From positions 149,110-213,109 of the forward strand of contig JAGHZR010000008.1 in assembly GCA_017745295.1 (NCBI GenBank): a stretch of 64,000 nucleotides of DNA, given 5' to 3'. Every line of letters starts with the position of its first letter. Within the stretch, counting starts at the first letter, position 1. Positions 18,369 to 26,383 of this stretch are shown one piece after another. The translations under genes were made by a program, and so were the position numbers. The notes beneath the pieces were generated by a model. That model saw only the letters and a list, made by a program, of their open reading frames with translations, did no database searches and was not told the DNA's origin. Source of the stretch: Novosphingobium sp. (GTDB taxonomy: Bacteria; Pseudomonadota; Alphaproteobacteria; Sphingomonadales; Sphingomonadaceae).

Positions 18369-20033
18369 CTACTTCCGCACCGCGTCCGACTTGTCGCGCG
18401 CGGCCTTGAACTCCGAACCGGGTTTCCACTGCGGCCACTTGGCCGAACCCGCCAGTTCCTCGCCGATGGTGCGGATCAGCTCGACGTCCTGCACTGCGCC
18501 TTCCATCTTCCAGTCGGGCGACCAGGCGTCGCAGGCCTGGTGGTAGCACTGGCCGGTATAGGCATCGATCCACGCCTGCCCCGCCTTGACGCCGCCTTCC
18601 TTGAGGTCGGCCGCCCCGGCAAGGCCCATCATCAGCATCACCGGCACGCCGCGCTTGGCGAAGGAGAAGTGGTCGGCGCGGTAGAACAGCCCGCGCTCGG
18701 GCAGGCTCTCGACCGTCACCCGGCGGCCCTGCGTCGCGGCGACGCGCACCATGTCATCCTCCAGCGTGTCCTGACCCTTGCCGATCAGCGTCACGTCGTT
18801 CGCGGCGCCCGCGGTCTGGAGCACGTCGATGGTGAGGTTGGCGACGGTCTTCTCCATCGGGAACACCGGGTTGGCGGCGTAGAATTCCGAACCGAGCAGC
18901 CCGCGCTCCTCCGCCGTCCACGCCGCGAAGACGACCGTGCGCTGCGGCGCCGGCTCGCTCTTCATGACGCGGGCGATGTCGAGAATCCCGGCAATGCCGA
19001 CGCCGTCGTCATTGGCGCCGGCGCGGTAGATGCGGCCCTGCGCATCGGGCGCGCCTTTGCCGTAGGCGTCCCAGTGCGCGCCGAACATCACCACTTCGTC
19101 CTTGCGGTTGGTGCCGGGGATCTGGGCCAGCACGTTGTGGCTCATGACTTCCTCGTGGTTCACCGGAACTTCGGCATCGAACGTCACGCCCTTCAGCTCC
19201 ACCGGCTTGAAGTCCGTCCGGCGCGCGGCGACCGAGAGCCTGGCAAGGTCCAGCCCGGCCGAGGCGAACAGCCGCGTCGAGGCATCGGCGGAAAGCCAGC
19301 CCTGCAGCGCCAGACTGGTGAGCTTGTCGGCCTCGCGCACGATATCGTAGTTCTCGCCGCCGGGGCTGGTGACGACGTTCCAGCCGTAACCCGCGCCCGC
19401 CGTGTCATGCACGATCAGCGCGCCGACCGCGCCCTGCCGCGCGGCTTCCTCGAACTTGTAGGTCCAGCGGCCATAATAGGTCATCGTTCGCCCGCCGAAC
19501 TTGCCCGCGGCAGGCTCGCCTTTCTTGGCGTAGAAGTCCGGGTCGTTGATGAGGAAGACGACGAGCTTGCCCTTGAGGTCCATGCCCTTGAAGTCGTCCC
19601 AGCCGCGCTCCGGCGCGTTCACCCCGTAGCCGACGAAGACCACCGGAGCACCGGCGATGCGCGCGGTGTCGTCGGGGCGCAGGGTCGAGACGTAGACGTC
19701 CTTGCCGACCGTCACCGGCATCGCCCCCTTGGGACCGGCGAAGGCCAGCGTCTTCGGCGCGCCGAGCGTGGTGTGCAGCAGCGGCACCTTCTGCACCCAC
19801 TGGCCGTCCGGCCCGGCAGGCTGGAGGCCGATGTCCTGGAACCGCGCGATCAGATAGCCGATGGTGCGCTCCTCCCCCACGGTGCCCGGCGCGCGGCCCT
19901 CGAACGTGTCGGACGCGAGCGTCTTCACATCGGCGACCATCCGGTCGGCATCGATCGCTTCCTTGGCGACGGCAGAGTGGGAAACGGTTGCGAGCAGCGC
20001 GGCGACAGGCGCGAGGAGGAGCTTTGTCTTCAT
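18369..20033 (-). CDS. M28 family metallopeptidase with PA-domain insert, exported
   Basis: Zinc aminopeptidase-like protein of 554 residues. Signal peptide KTKLLLAPVAALLATVSHSAVA. The first half contains a protease-associated region (FVGYGVNAPERGWDDFKGMD, then KFEEAARQGAVGALIVHD), the second the M28 core: MFGAHWDAYG (His and Asp ligands), GANDDGVG (bridging Asp), WTAEERGLLGS (catalytic Glu plus ligand) and YRADHFSF. ATG at 20033 begins MKTKLLLAP; the frame is open slightly upstream. Secreted or periplasmic peptide hydrolysis is the expected role; substrate unknown. Confidence 0.9.
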   Translation of the reverse strand: MKTKLLLAPVAALLATVSHSAVAKEAIDADRMVADVKTLASDTFEGRAPGTVGEERTIGYLIARFQDIGLQPAGPDGQWVQKVPLLHTTLGAPKTLAFAGPKGAMPVTVGKDVYVSTLRPDDTARIAGAPVVFVGYGVNAPERGWDDFKGMDLKGKLVVFLINDPDFYAKKGEPAAGKFGGRTMTYYGRWTYKFEEAARQGAVGALIVHDTAGAGYGWNVVTSPGGENYDIVREADKLTSLALQGWLSADASTRLFASAGLDLARLSVAARRTDFKPVELKGVTFDAEVPVNHEEVMSHNVLAQIPGTNRKDEVVMFGAHWDAYGKGAPDAQGRIYRAGANDDGVGIAGILDIARVMKSEPAPQRTVVFAAWTAEERGLLGSEFYAANPVFPMEKTVANLTIDVLQTAGAANDVTLIGKGQDTLEDDMVRVAATQGRRVTVESLPERGLFYRADHFSFAKRGVPVMLMMGLAGAADLKEGGVKAGQAWIDAYTGQCYHQACDAWSPDWKMEGAVQDVELIRTIGEELAGSAKWPQWKPGSEFKAARDKSDAVRK

Positions 20034-20155
20034 GGCCCTCGCTTTTAGGCGGCAGGGCAGGGGAGGCAATAGAGTCGTGGTCGGGTCCGCTATTCCAGCG
20101 ACGGGAGTTGCGGGGGAGTAGACGCCGTTCAGCCTTGCCGGTCTTTAACCCGACC

Positions 20156-20306
20156 CCGCTCAGGCTGGGCTTGTCGAAGCCCGCCCGCGACGCCGGACAT
20201 TCAACCCGATGGCATTGGAGCGGATGGCCGGGGATTGGCGGCTGTTGAGCGAATTAGCCCGCAGCGCCACGCCGCAGGGGGCTTCGACAAGCTCAGCCTG
20301 AGCGGG
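20156..20306. repeat. inverted pair of family B repeats
   Basis: Arms at 20156-20180 (CCGCTCAGGCTGGGCTTGTC then GAAGC) and 20281-20306 (GCTTCGACAAGCTCAGCCTG then AGCGGG), about 100 bp apart and in opposite orientation. The same family appears inside uvrA at 23505-23580. Confidence 0.85.
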
Positions 20307-20362
20307 AGGAGGGGGCGGTCATGGGGTGGAAAGTTGCCCATGATCGCCGCCTCTCCATGTCT

Positions 20363-20453
20363 CGTCGCCCCGCGAAAGCGGGGGTCCCGCTATCTGGAGG
20401 CACGACTTCACGCCCGAAGAAAAAGCGGGGTCCCCGCCTACGCGGGGACGACG
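20363..20453. repeat. REP-like doublet, family A
   Basis: Forward arm 20363-20391 (CGTCGCCCCGCGAAAGCGGG then GGTCCCGC) and reverse arm 20422-20453 (GCGGGGTCCCCGCC..CGCGGGGACGACG), spacer about 30 bp, same design as 14850-14939. Confidence 0.85.
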
Positions 20454-20517
20454 ACTTTGGGTGGTTTGCGGTCTTACGGCTTCCGGCGCTATTATGCGGG
20501 GGAGTAGGCATAGTGAG

Positions 20518-20751
20518 GTGATCTTGGAGCGTGAAATTTGGTTCTATAAGGTGGGGCTGAGCTACATCCCCCGGCATTGGAAGGGCTTCGCCGTGATGGG
20601 TGCTATCATCCTGCCAACTCTCTGCGCTATGTTTTTAGGGCAATTGGCGTTGGATCGTTTGGGCTACGGCAGTTTGGATTGGCTTGCATTCCCCGCCTTC
20701 TTCATTCCCGCGCTAATCTCTCTCATTGTCGTTGCGGAGCGACACAGCTGA
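20518..20751 (+). CDS. small membrane protein, unknown
   Basis: 77 residues from a GTG at 20518 (TTG at 20524 is an alternative). Two hydrophobic segments: FAVMGAIILPTLCAMFLGQL and WLAFPAFFIPALISLIVVA. The N-terminus EREIWFYKVGLSYIPRHWKGF resembles short sphingomonad membrane proteins of unknown function. Codon use is less GC-rich than the neighbours, suggesting a younger or acquired gene. Followed closely by another small membrane ORF. Confidence 0.6.
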   Translation: MILEREIWFYKVGLSYIPRHWKGFAVMGAIILPTLCAMFLGQLALDRLGYGSLDWLAFPAFFIPALISLIVVAERHS

Positions 20752-20790
20752 AAGAACGGCGGCTATTGGGTGCGTGCGTCATTATACTCT

Positions 20791-21117
20791 ATGACGAAGT
20801 CGGGTAGATTCCGAACAGGCAGCATGTATGCTGTAGGCATGGAACAAAGCCTTTGCATCGCAACACTGCCATTGGCGATCATTGCATATTTTGTTCAGGG
20901 TAAAGTCGCGTCCATCAAGCTCGTAGTCTTAGGTGGAATTGCTATCATGGTTTCACTTGGCGCTGCATATGCTGGGACGGTGATGCCATTCACGCGCGAC
21001 CTTTTTGCCGCTGACGCCGAGATGGCTGTCAGTGGCATCGCAGCAATTGGAATCTTCGGCGTCCTCTTAGCGGTGCCCGCGCTTTCGGATATTGTATTGC
21101 GACGCCGGAAGGTCTGA
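20791..21117 (+). CDS. small hydrophobic protein, unknown
   Basis: 108 residues with three hydrophobic stretches (ATLPLAIIAYFV, LVVLGGIAIMVSLGAAYAG, AAIGIFGVLLAVPALSDIVL). Start uncertain: Met at 20791, 20824 or 20839 are all possible and none has a strong ribosome binding site. GC content is lower than surroundings, like the gene before it. No known family recognised. Confidence 0.45.
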   Translation: MTKSGRFRTGSMYAVGMEQSLCIATLPLAIIAYFVQGKVASIKLVVLGGIAIMVSLGAAYAGTVMPFTRDLFAADAEMAVSGIAAIGIFGVLLAVPALSDIVLRRRKV

Positions 21118-21204
21118 TAAGGGGCGTCTGTCGTCAGGCAGCTCTTCGACGAAATGACCTGGAAAGCGGCCATCCCGCACGCGCAATCGCAAATTCCGCC
21201 GACA

Positions 21205-21242
21205 TGAAAGAGGCGGACCGGGCGCCACGCCCGCTCCGCCTC
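21205..21242 (-). terminator. terminator of the 21266-21667 gene
   Basis: Minus-strand stem GAGGCGGAGCGGGCG with complement across a 4-nt loop, followed by CTTTCATG. Strong stem, short U-run. Confidence 0.6.
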
Positions 21243-21265
21243 GATCGCATCCCCAAGCCGATACT

Positions 21266-21667
21266 TCACTCGCAGCGCGAGTAATCCCCCGCACGGCAGG
21301 CGGCGACATCGCGGCGCCATTGGGCAAGGTCGGCCTCGTAGTCGCGGCGGGCCTGGGCATAGGCGCGCGACTGTCCGGCATATTCGCGCCTGCTCGCCTG
21401 ATAGTCGCGGTCGTCGTCGGCGGCGTAGTCCTCGTCACCGTCGCCCTGGCGGTCGCGATAGGCCTTCCAGCCCGAGGCGTATTGCGCGTCGCGCTTGCGC
21501 ACGTAATCGAGCTGGTCGCGGTTGAGCTTGCGGATGATCGCGGCATCGCGGGCGATGTCCTCGGGCGTCATGCGATCGTTCGGATCGTCGGCCCGTGCCG
21601 TGCCCGAAAAGGCCTGCGCCGACAGCGCCAGAGTGCCCAGTGCAAGCAGGATGCGCCCAGCTTTCAT
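21266..21667 (-). CDS. periplasmic Tyr/Arg/Asp-rich hypothetical protein
   Basis: 133 residues with a signal peptide (GRILLALGTLALSAQAFSGTARA). The mature part is a charged helix rich in Arg, Asp, Gln and Tyr (DRDYQASRREYAGQSRAYAQ, then ARRDYEADLAQWRRDVAACRAGDYSRCE), with two C-terminal cysteines. The ending WRRDVAACRAGDYSRC is a recurrent pattern in sphingomonad exported proteins of unknown function. Good start at ATG 21667 with GGAAAC upstream. Confidence 0.75.
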   Translation of the reverse strand: MKAGRILLALGTLALSAQAFSGTARADDPNDRMTPEDIARDAAIIRKLNRDQLDYVRKRDAQYASGWKAYRDRQGDGDEDYAADDDRDYQASRREYAGQSRAYAQARRDYEADLAQWRRDVAACRAGDYSRCE

Positions 21668-21819
21668 GTCTGTTGTTTCCGTCCCTGAAGAGTTCTTTCG
21701 CGGAAAATTCCCTGACCGAGCAGTGGGGCGGAAGCAATCTCGGATGCGACAGGCCGTTGTCCGCTGCGACGAGACGCGCGGGAGCTGAGCCGAATGCGGG
21801 AACCGGCCGGACGAACGTC

Positions 21820-21857
21820 AAAAGGCCGCCGACAGGATTGCCCTGTCGGCGGCCTTC
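21820..21857 (-). terminator. terminator of the UrcA-family gene
   Basis: Minus-strand AAGGCCGCCGACAGG, short loop, CCTGTCGGCGGCCTTTTGAC: perfect 14-bp stem with T-run, 23 bp after the stop codon. Confidence 0.85.
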
Positions 21858-21879
21858 CGGGGGGGGCGGTCGAAGCCGG

Positions 21880-22284
21880 TTACCTGCTGCGACGGGCGAC
21901 GATGGCCAGCGAGGTCGGCGCGGCGACGGCCAGTCGGTCCGGGTTCTCCCTGGCGGCCATGCGCGTCGCCAGCAGTTCGTCACGGGCGGCGAAGGCCCGG
22001 TCGCGCGAAGCGTCGCGGCAATCGTGCACGTCGGCCAGTTCGTCCAGCCGATTGTTGTAGACTTGGCCGCAGACCGCGCGAACGGCGATTTCCAGCCGGT
22101 TGTTCAGCGTGGCCAGCCCTTCCTGGCTGTCGAGATTGAGGTCGCCGTAGCGCACTTCGCGATGTGGTACGTCCCGAAGCGAGCCGTCCTTGACGATCAC
22201 GTCGGCAAGCGCCGGAGCCGCAAGGCCGGTAGCGGCCACGGCAATCATGCCGAAGGCGGCGAAAGCGGTGTGAATCCTGGTCAT
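21880..22284 (-). CDS. UrcA family protein
   Basis: 134-residue exported protein of the UrcA family, a group seen mainly in sphingomonads and relatives. Signal peptide TRIHTAFAAFGMIAVAATGLAAPALA; domain hallmarks VRYGDLNLDSQEGLATLNNRLEIAVRAVC and the paired Cys in CGQVYNNRLDELADVHDC, ending DRAFAARDELLA. ATG at 22284 is chosen because GGGAGA lies 6 nt upstream of it; the Met at 22290 would overlap that site. Function unknown; it ends in a strong terminator. Confidence 0.85.
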   Translation of the reverse strand: MTRIHTAFAAFGMIAVAATGLAAPALADVIVKDGSLRDVPHREVRYGDLNLDSQEGLATLNNRLEIAVRAVCGQVYNNRLDELADVHDCRDASRDRAFAARDELLATRMAARENPDRLAVAAPTSLAIVARRSR

Positions 22285-22763
22285 CTGCATTCTCCCGTTG
22301 CAAGAGCGCAGCTCTCCCGGCACGAACCCCCACGGCTCGTGGCAAACGAACTGCAAAGCGACCGCTATGGATGAGAGAAGTCGTTCCCAAACAACGCATG
22401 CGCTGAGGGGTTCCGTCACGACTCCACAATCATGTATAGACTTTTGAAGTGCCCCCGCGATCACGCCTTGGCTTTCGAGAAATGTCTAGATCATTACTTC
22501 AGTATGTAAGATCTGCATTCGGCAAAAGGTGAGTCGGTATTATTTCCGGGCGGTTTCTATATTGCGCAGAAACGTGCCTGGTTCAAGTCATCCATGCGGC
22601 GGGATCGTCGAACGACAGTGATCGGACGACGGACGACATGTGAGTGCCGCGCGCGTTGCAATTTCGCCCGCCGCTCCCACATGGGGGCCTGACTTTCGCA
22701 GCGGCAACCACGCCTGTCGCGGCGGCTTGCGCTTTGCGAACAAATCTGGAACACGTCACCCCC
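22285..22763. other. 479-bp divergent region between UrcA gene and uvrA
   Basis: No convincing gene; should contain divergent promoters. A LexA box lies at its right end (listed separately). The first part (22440-22560) is AT-richer than the surroundings. Confidence 0.6.
22738..22752 (+). promoter_or_regulatory. LexA (SOS) box of uvrA
   Basis: GAAC-N7-GAAC (GAACAAATCTGGAAC), the alphaproteobacterial LexA consensus, ending 11 bp before the uvrA start codon. Predicts DNA-damage induction of uvrA. Confidence 0.85.
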
Positions 22764-25739
22764 ATGAGTCTCTCCCACATCACCGTCCGCGGCGCCCGTG
22801 AGCACAACCTCAAGGGTTTCGACATCGAACTCCCGCGTGAGAAGCTGATCGTCATCACCGGCCTGTCGGGCTCGGGGAAATCCAGCCTCGCGTTCGACAC
22901 GATCTATGCCGAGGGCCAGCGCCGCTATGTGGAGAGCCTCTCCGCCTATGCGCGACAGTTCCTGGAGATGATGCAGAAGCCGGACGTCGAGCATATCGAC
23001 GGCCTCAGCCCGGCGATCTCGATCGAGCAGAAGACCACCAGCCGCAACCCGCGCTCCACGGTGGCGACGGTGACGGAAATCTGGGACTACATGCGCCTGC
23101 TCTGGGCGCGCGTGGGCATTCCCTATTCGCCCGCCACCGGCCTGCCGATCGAGGCGCAGACGGTCTCCAACATGGTCGACCGGGTGATGGAACTGCCCGA
23201 AGGCACTCGCGCTTACCTGCTCGCGCCGGTCGTGCGCGGCCGCAAGGGCGAATACCGCAAGGAACTCGCCGAGTGGCAGAAGGCGGGCTACACCCGCGTG
23301 TGCATCGACGGCGAACTCCATGCCATCGAGGACGCCCCCGCGCTCGACAAGAAGTACAAGCACGACATCGAAGTCGTGGTGGACCGTATCGCGGTGAAGG
23401 ACGGCATACAGACCCGCCTTGCCGACAGCTTCGAACAGGCGCTGAAGCTGGCCGAGGGGCTGGCCTATATCGACCTTGCGGACACGACCGTGGCGGAGGT
23501 TTCCGGTGCTTCGACAAGCTCAGCACGAGCGGGGAAGGGGAGCCGCTCCAAGCCCGCTCAGCCTGAGCCTGTCGAAGGCCCCGCGCAACCGAAGGGCATG
23601 AAGAAGGTCGGCCTGCCGCCGAACCGCATCGTCTTCTCAGAGAAGTTCGCCTGCCCGGTCAGCGGCTTCACCATCGAGGAGATCGAGCCGCGCCTGTTCT
23701 CGTTCAACGCGCCGCAGGGCGCCTGCCCGGCTTGCGACGGCCTGGGCGAGAAGCTGCTGTTCGACCCGCAACTGGTGGTCCCGAACGAGCATCTCAGCCT
23801 CAAGCAGGGCGCGATCGTGCCCTGGGCCAAGTCCAACCCGCCTTCGCCTTACTACATGCAGGTGCTCTCCAGCCTGGCCGAGCACTTCGGGTTCGACCTC
23901 ACGACGCCATGGGACGCGCTGCAGACCGAGGTGAAGATCGTCATCCTCTACGGCACCGGCGGCAAGGCCGTGCCGCTGACGTTCAAGGACGGCAAGAAGG
24001 AATACACGGTCAACAAGCCGTTCGAGGGTGTGATCGGCAACCTCAACCGCCGCATGATCCAGACCGACAGCGCCTGGATGCGCGAGGAACTGTCCAAGTT
24101 CCAGACCGCGCAGCCCTGCGAAACCTGCGAAGGCAAGCGTCTCAAGCCCGAGGCGCTTTCGGTGAAGATCGCGGGCAGCGATATCGCCGATGCCGCGCGC
24201 CTTTCCGTGTCGGACGGCTTCGCGTGGTTCGGGGAGCTTGAGGGCAAGCTGACCAGCCAGCAGCAGCAGATCGCCAAGGCCATTCTCAAGGAAATCAACG
24301 AGCGCCTCGGCTTCCTCAACAACGTCGGGCTGGACTACCTCAATCTCGACCGCACCAGCGGCACCCTCTCGGGCGGCGAGAGCCAGCGCATCCGTCTTGC
24401 CAGCCAGATCGGCTCGGGCCTCTCGGGCGTGCTCTACGTGCTCGACGAACCCTCGATCGGCCTCCACCAGCGCGATAACGACATGCTGCTGGAAACCCTG
24501 AAGCGCCTGCGTGACCTCGGCAATACCGTGATCGTCGTCGAACATGACGAGGATGCGATCCGCACCGCCGACCACATCGTCGACCTCGGCCCCGGCGCCG
24601 GTGTCCATGGCGGCGAAGTCGTGGCCGAAGGCACGCTGAAGCAAGTGCTGAAAGCCAAGAACAGCCTCACCGCCGCCTACCTTAACGGCACCCGCAAGAT
24701 CGAGGTGCCGACCACCCGCCGCAAGGGCAACGGCAAGCAGATCGTGGTCGAGAACGCCCGCGCCAACAACCTGAAGAACGTGACGGCGCAGTTCCCGCTC
24801 GGCACCTTCTGCTGCGTCACCGGCGTCTCCGGCTCGGGTAAAAGCTCGCTCACCATCGACACCCTGCAAGCGGGCGCCGCGCGCCAGCTCAACGGCGCGC
24901 GCGTCGTTGCCGGGGTGCATGACCGGATCACCGGGCTCGAACACTGCGACAAGGTGATCGAGATCGACCAGTCCCCGATCGGCCGCACCCCGCGCTCCAA
25001 CCCCGCCACCTACACCGGCGCCTTCACCCAGATCCGCGACTGGTTCGCGGGCCTGCCGGAATCGGAAGCCCGCGGCTACAAGGCCGGACGCTTCAGCTTC
25101 AACGTCAAGGGCGGCCGCTGCGAAGCGTGCCAGGGCGACGGCCTCATCAAGATCGAGATGCACTTCCTGCCCGACGTCTACGTCACCTGCGAGGAATGCC
25201 ACGGCAAGCGCTACAACCGCGAAACGCTGGAAGTGAAGTTCAAGGGCCACTCCATCGCCGACGTGCTCGACATGACGATCGAGGACGCGGAGGAGTTCTT
25301 CAAGGCCGTGCCGCCGATCCGCGACAAGATGCACATGCTGAACGAGGTGGGCCTCGGCTACGTCAAGGTCGGCCAGCAGGCGACCACGCTGTCCGGCGGC
25401 GAGGCGCAGCGCGTCAAGCTCGCCAAGGAACTGGCCCGCCGCTCCACCGGCCAGACGCTCTACGTGCTGGACGAGCCGACCACCGGCCTCCACTTCGAGG
25501 ACGTGCGCAAGCTGCTCGAAGTGCTCCACCGCCTTGTCGAACAAGGCAATTCGGTGGTGGTGATCGAGCACAACCTCGATGTCATCAAGACCGCCGACTG
25601 GATCATCGACATGGGCCCGGAAGGCGGCGTGCGCGGCGGCGAGGTGATCGCGGCCGGTACGCCGGAGGATATCGTGAAGGTGAAGAAGTCCTTCACCGGG
25701 CACTATCTGAAGCCGTTGCTCTCCAGCTGGGCGAAGTGA
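22764..25739 (+). CDS. uvrA: excinuclease ABC subunit A with repeat-derived insert
   Basis: Damage-recognition ATPase of nucleotide excision repair. 991 residues. Domain 1 begins [19 protein letters not shown] with Walker [13 protein letters not shown] near residue 31; zinc modules are [19 protein letters not shown] and [17 protein letters not shown]; signatures [10 protein letters not shown] and [10 protein letters not shown], and the second Walker [11 protein letters not shown] near 690 are intact. ATG at 22764 is the family start; the frame is open upstream to 22644. Residues about 246-273 ([18 protein letters not shown] then [12 protein letters not shown]) are encoded by an inverted pair of family B dispersed repeats, inserted in frame just before the zinc module near FACPVSGF. 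The gene is preceded by a LexA box. Confidence 0.96.
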   Translation: MSLSHITVRGAREHNLKGFDIELPREKLIVITGLSGSGKSSLAFDTIYAEGQRRYVESLSAYARQFLEMMQKPDVEHIDGLSPAISIEQKTTSRNPRSTVATVTEIWDYMRLLWARVGIPYSPATGLPIEAQTVSNMVDRVMELPEGTRAYLLAPVVRGRKGEYRKELAEWQKAGYTRVCIDGELHAIEDAPALDKKYKHDIEVVVDRIAVKDGIQTRLADSFEQALKLAEGLAYIDLADTTVAEVSGASTSSARAGKGSRSKPAQPEPVEGPAQPKGMKKVGLPPNRIVFSEKFACPVSGFTIEEIEPRLFSFNAPQGACPACDGLGEKLLFDPQLVVPNEHLSLKQGAIVPWAKSNPPSPYYMQVLSSLAEHFGFDLTTPWDALQTEVKIVILYGTGGKAVPLTFKDGKKEYTVNKPFEGVIGNLNRRMIQTDSAWMREELSKFQTAQPCETCEGKRLKPEALSVKIAGSDIADAARLSVSDGFAWFGELEGKLTSQQQQIAKAILKEINERLGFLNNVGLDYLNLDRTSGTLSGGESQRIRLASQIGSGLSGVLYVLDEPSIGLHQRDNDMLLETLKRLRDLGNTVIVVEHDEDAIRTADHIVDLGPGAGVHGGEVVAEGTLKQVLKAKNSLTAAYLNGTRKIEVPTTRRKGNGKQIVVENARANNLKNVTAQFPLGTFCCVTGVSGSGKSSLTIDTLQAGAARQLNGARVVAGVHDRITGLEHCDKVIEIDQSPIGRTPRSNPATYTGAFTQIRDWFAGLPESEARGYKAGRFSFNVKGGRCEACQGDGLIKIEMHFLPDVYVTCEECHGKRYNRETLEVKFKGHSIADVLDMTIEDAEEFFKAVPPIRDKMHMLNEVGLGYVKVGQQATTLSGGEAQRVKLAKELARRSTGQTLYVLDEPTTGLHFEDVRKLLEVLHRLVEQGNSVVVIEHNLDVIKTADWIIDMGPEGGVRGGEVIAAGTPEDIVKVKKSFTGHYLKPLLSSWAK
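23505..23580. repeat. family B repeat pair inside uvrA coding sequence
   Basis: Arms 23505-23534 (GGTGCTTCGACAAGCTCAGC then ACGAGCGGG) and 23553-23580 (CCCGCTCAGCCTGAGCCTGT then CGAAGGCC), opposite orientation, 18-bp spacer. Same family as 20156-20306. Reading frame is preserved across it. Confidence 0.88.
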
Positions 25740-25881
25740 TCGCCTAGCTGGGTTGGGGCCTTTCGCGGCCCGCACCGTGCTCCCGGACCTGCCCGCCTTT
25801 GCGCTGGAGGGCGATCCGGGACCACTGCCCTGCCGACGGCCCACCGCGCCAGGCCCCGAGCCAATCCCGCCGCTCCCAACG

Positions 25882-26020
25882 ACCCCCGTGGCCCTCGGCC
25901 AACCCCGCGTCTCGGAGCCAACCCGGCCGCGCCAGCGAACCCCCGAGGCCCTCAGTCAACCCCAAGGCCTCCAGCCAGCCCGGTCGCGCCAGTGCCCCCG
26001 TGGCCCCCAAACAACCCCGT
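25882..26020. repeat. degenerate ~56-bp tandem repeat, about 2.5 copies
   Basis: Units start with CCCCCG(T/A)GGCCC at 25882, 25939 and 25994, and each contains AACCC and CGCGCCAG near its end (third unit truncated). A further diverged unit may precede at about 25830. Confidence 0.7.
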
Positions 26021-26154
26021 CGTCCCTGCGAAGGCGGGGACCCCGCTTCCTTGTAAAGCACGCAGAGACGCGGAGACGCAGAGAAGCCGCGCAAAGCCGC
26101 CCCCTCAGCACAAACCGCAAGGAAAGCGGGACCCCCGCCTTCGCGGGGGCGACG
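26018..26154. repeat. REP-like doublet, family A, with long spacer
   Basis: Arms 26018-26052 (CGTCGTCCCTGCGAAGGCGG then GGACCCCGCTTCCTT) and 26119-26154 (inexact complement ending GGGGGCGACG), with 66 bp between. The spacer holds an ACGCAGAGACGCGGAGACGC motif, itself a dispersed-repeat type, so one repeat may have inserted in another. Confidence 0.8.
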
Positions 26155-26183
26155 AGTGTGAGGAGGAAAGGCCATGCACTCAA

Positions 26184-26232
26184 TTCCTCCCCGGAACGGG
26201 GAGGGGGACCACCCGAAGGGTGGTGGAGGGGA
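26184..26232 (+). repeat. dispersed repeat, family D copy 2
   Basis: TTCCTCCCCGG then AACGGGGAGGGGGACCACCC, then GAAGGGTGGTGGAGGGG; near-identical to 15935-15983. Confidence 0.85.
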
Positions 26233-26294
26233 CTCTCGGCCAGGAACAGGGTTCGCGCAAAGGCGCAAAGGCGCGAAGAAGAAAAGGGAGAAAA

Positions 26295-26321
26295 TGCGAG
26301 GGCCATCGCCCTCGCGCTCCC
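26295..26321 (+). repeat. palindromic repeat, family E copy 1
   Basis: TGCGAGGGCCATCGCCCTCG then CGCTCCC. An inverted copy lies at 28221-28248; both are flanked by a GAAGAA/GAGAA purine tract on the side facing away from CTCCC. Confidence 0.8.
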
Positions 26322-26383
26322 TAAATCCTCATCTAAGGCACGGCTGCGATAATCAGCGCCTAGTGAATGGCTTTAGATTTTGC

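Larger units (their letters stand above)
20034..20517. other. 484-bp repeat-rich intergenic region
   Basis: No gene is supported. It contains an inverted pair of family B repeats and a family A doublet, listed separately, and otherwise GC-rich spacer. Confidence 0.7.
25740..26383. other. 644-bp intergenic cluster of tandem and dispersed repeats
   Basis: No gene supported. In order: a degenerate 56-bp tandem repeat, a family A doublet, a GCAGAGACGCGGAGACGC-type motif within its spacer, a family D copy, a GCGCAAAGGCGC motif, and a family E palindrome; each is listed where coordinates are clear. It forms the left border of the AT-rich gene. Confidence 0.75.
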
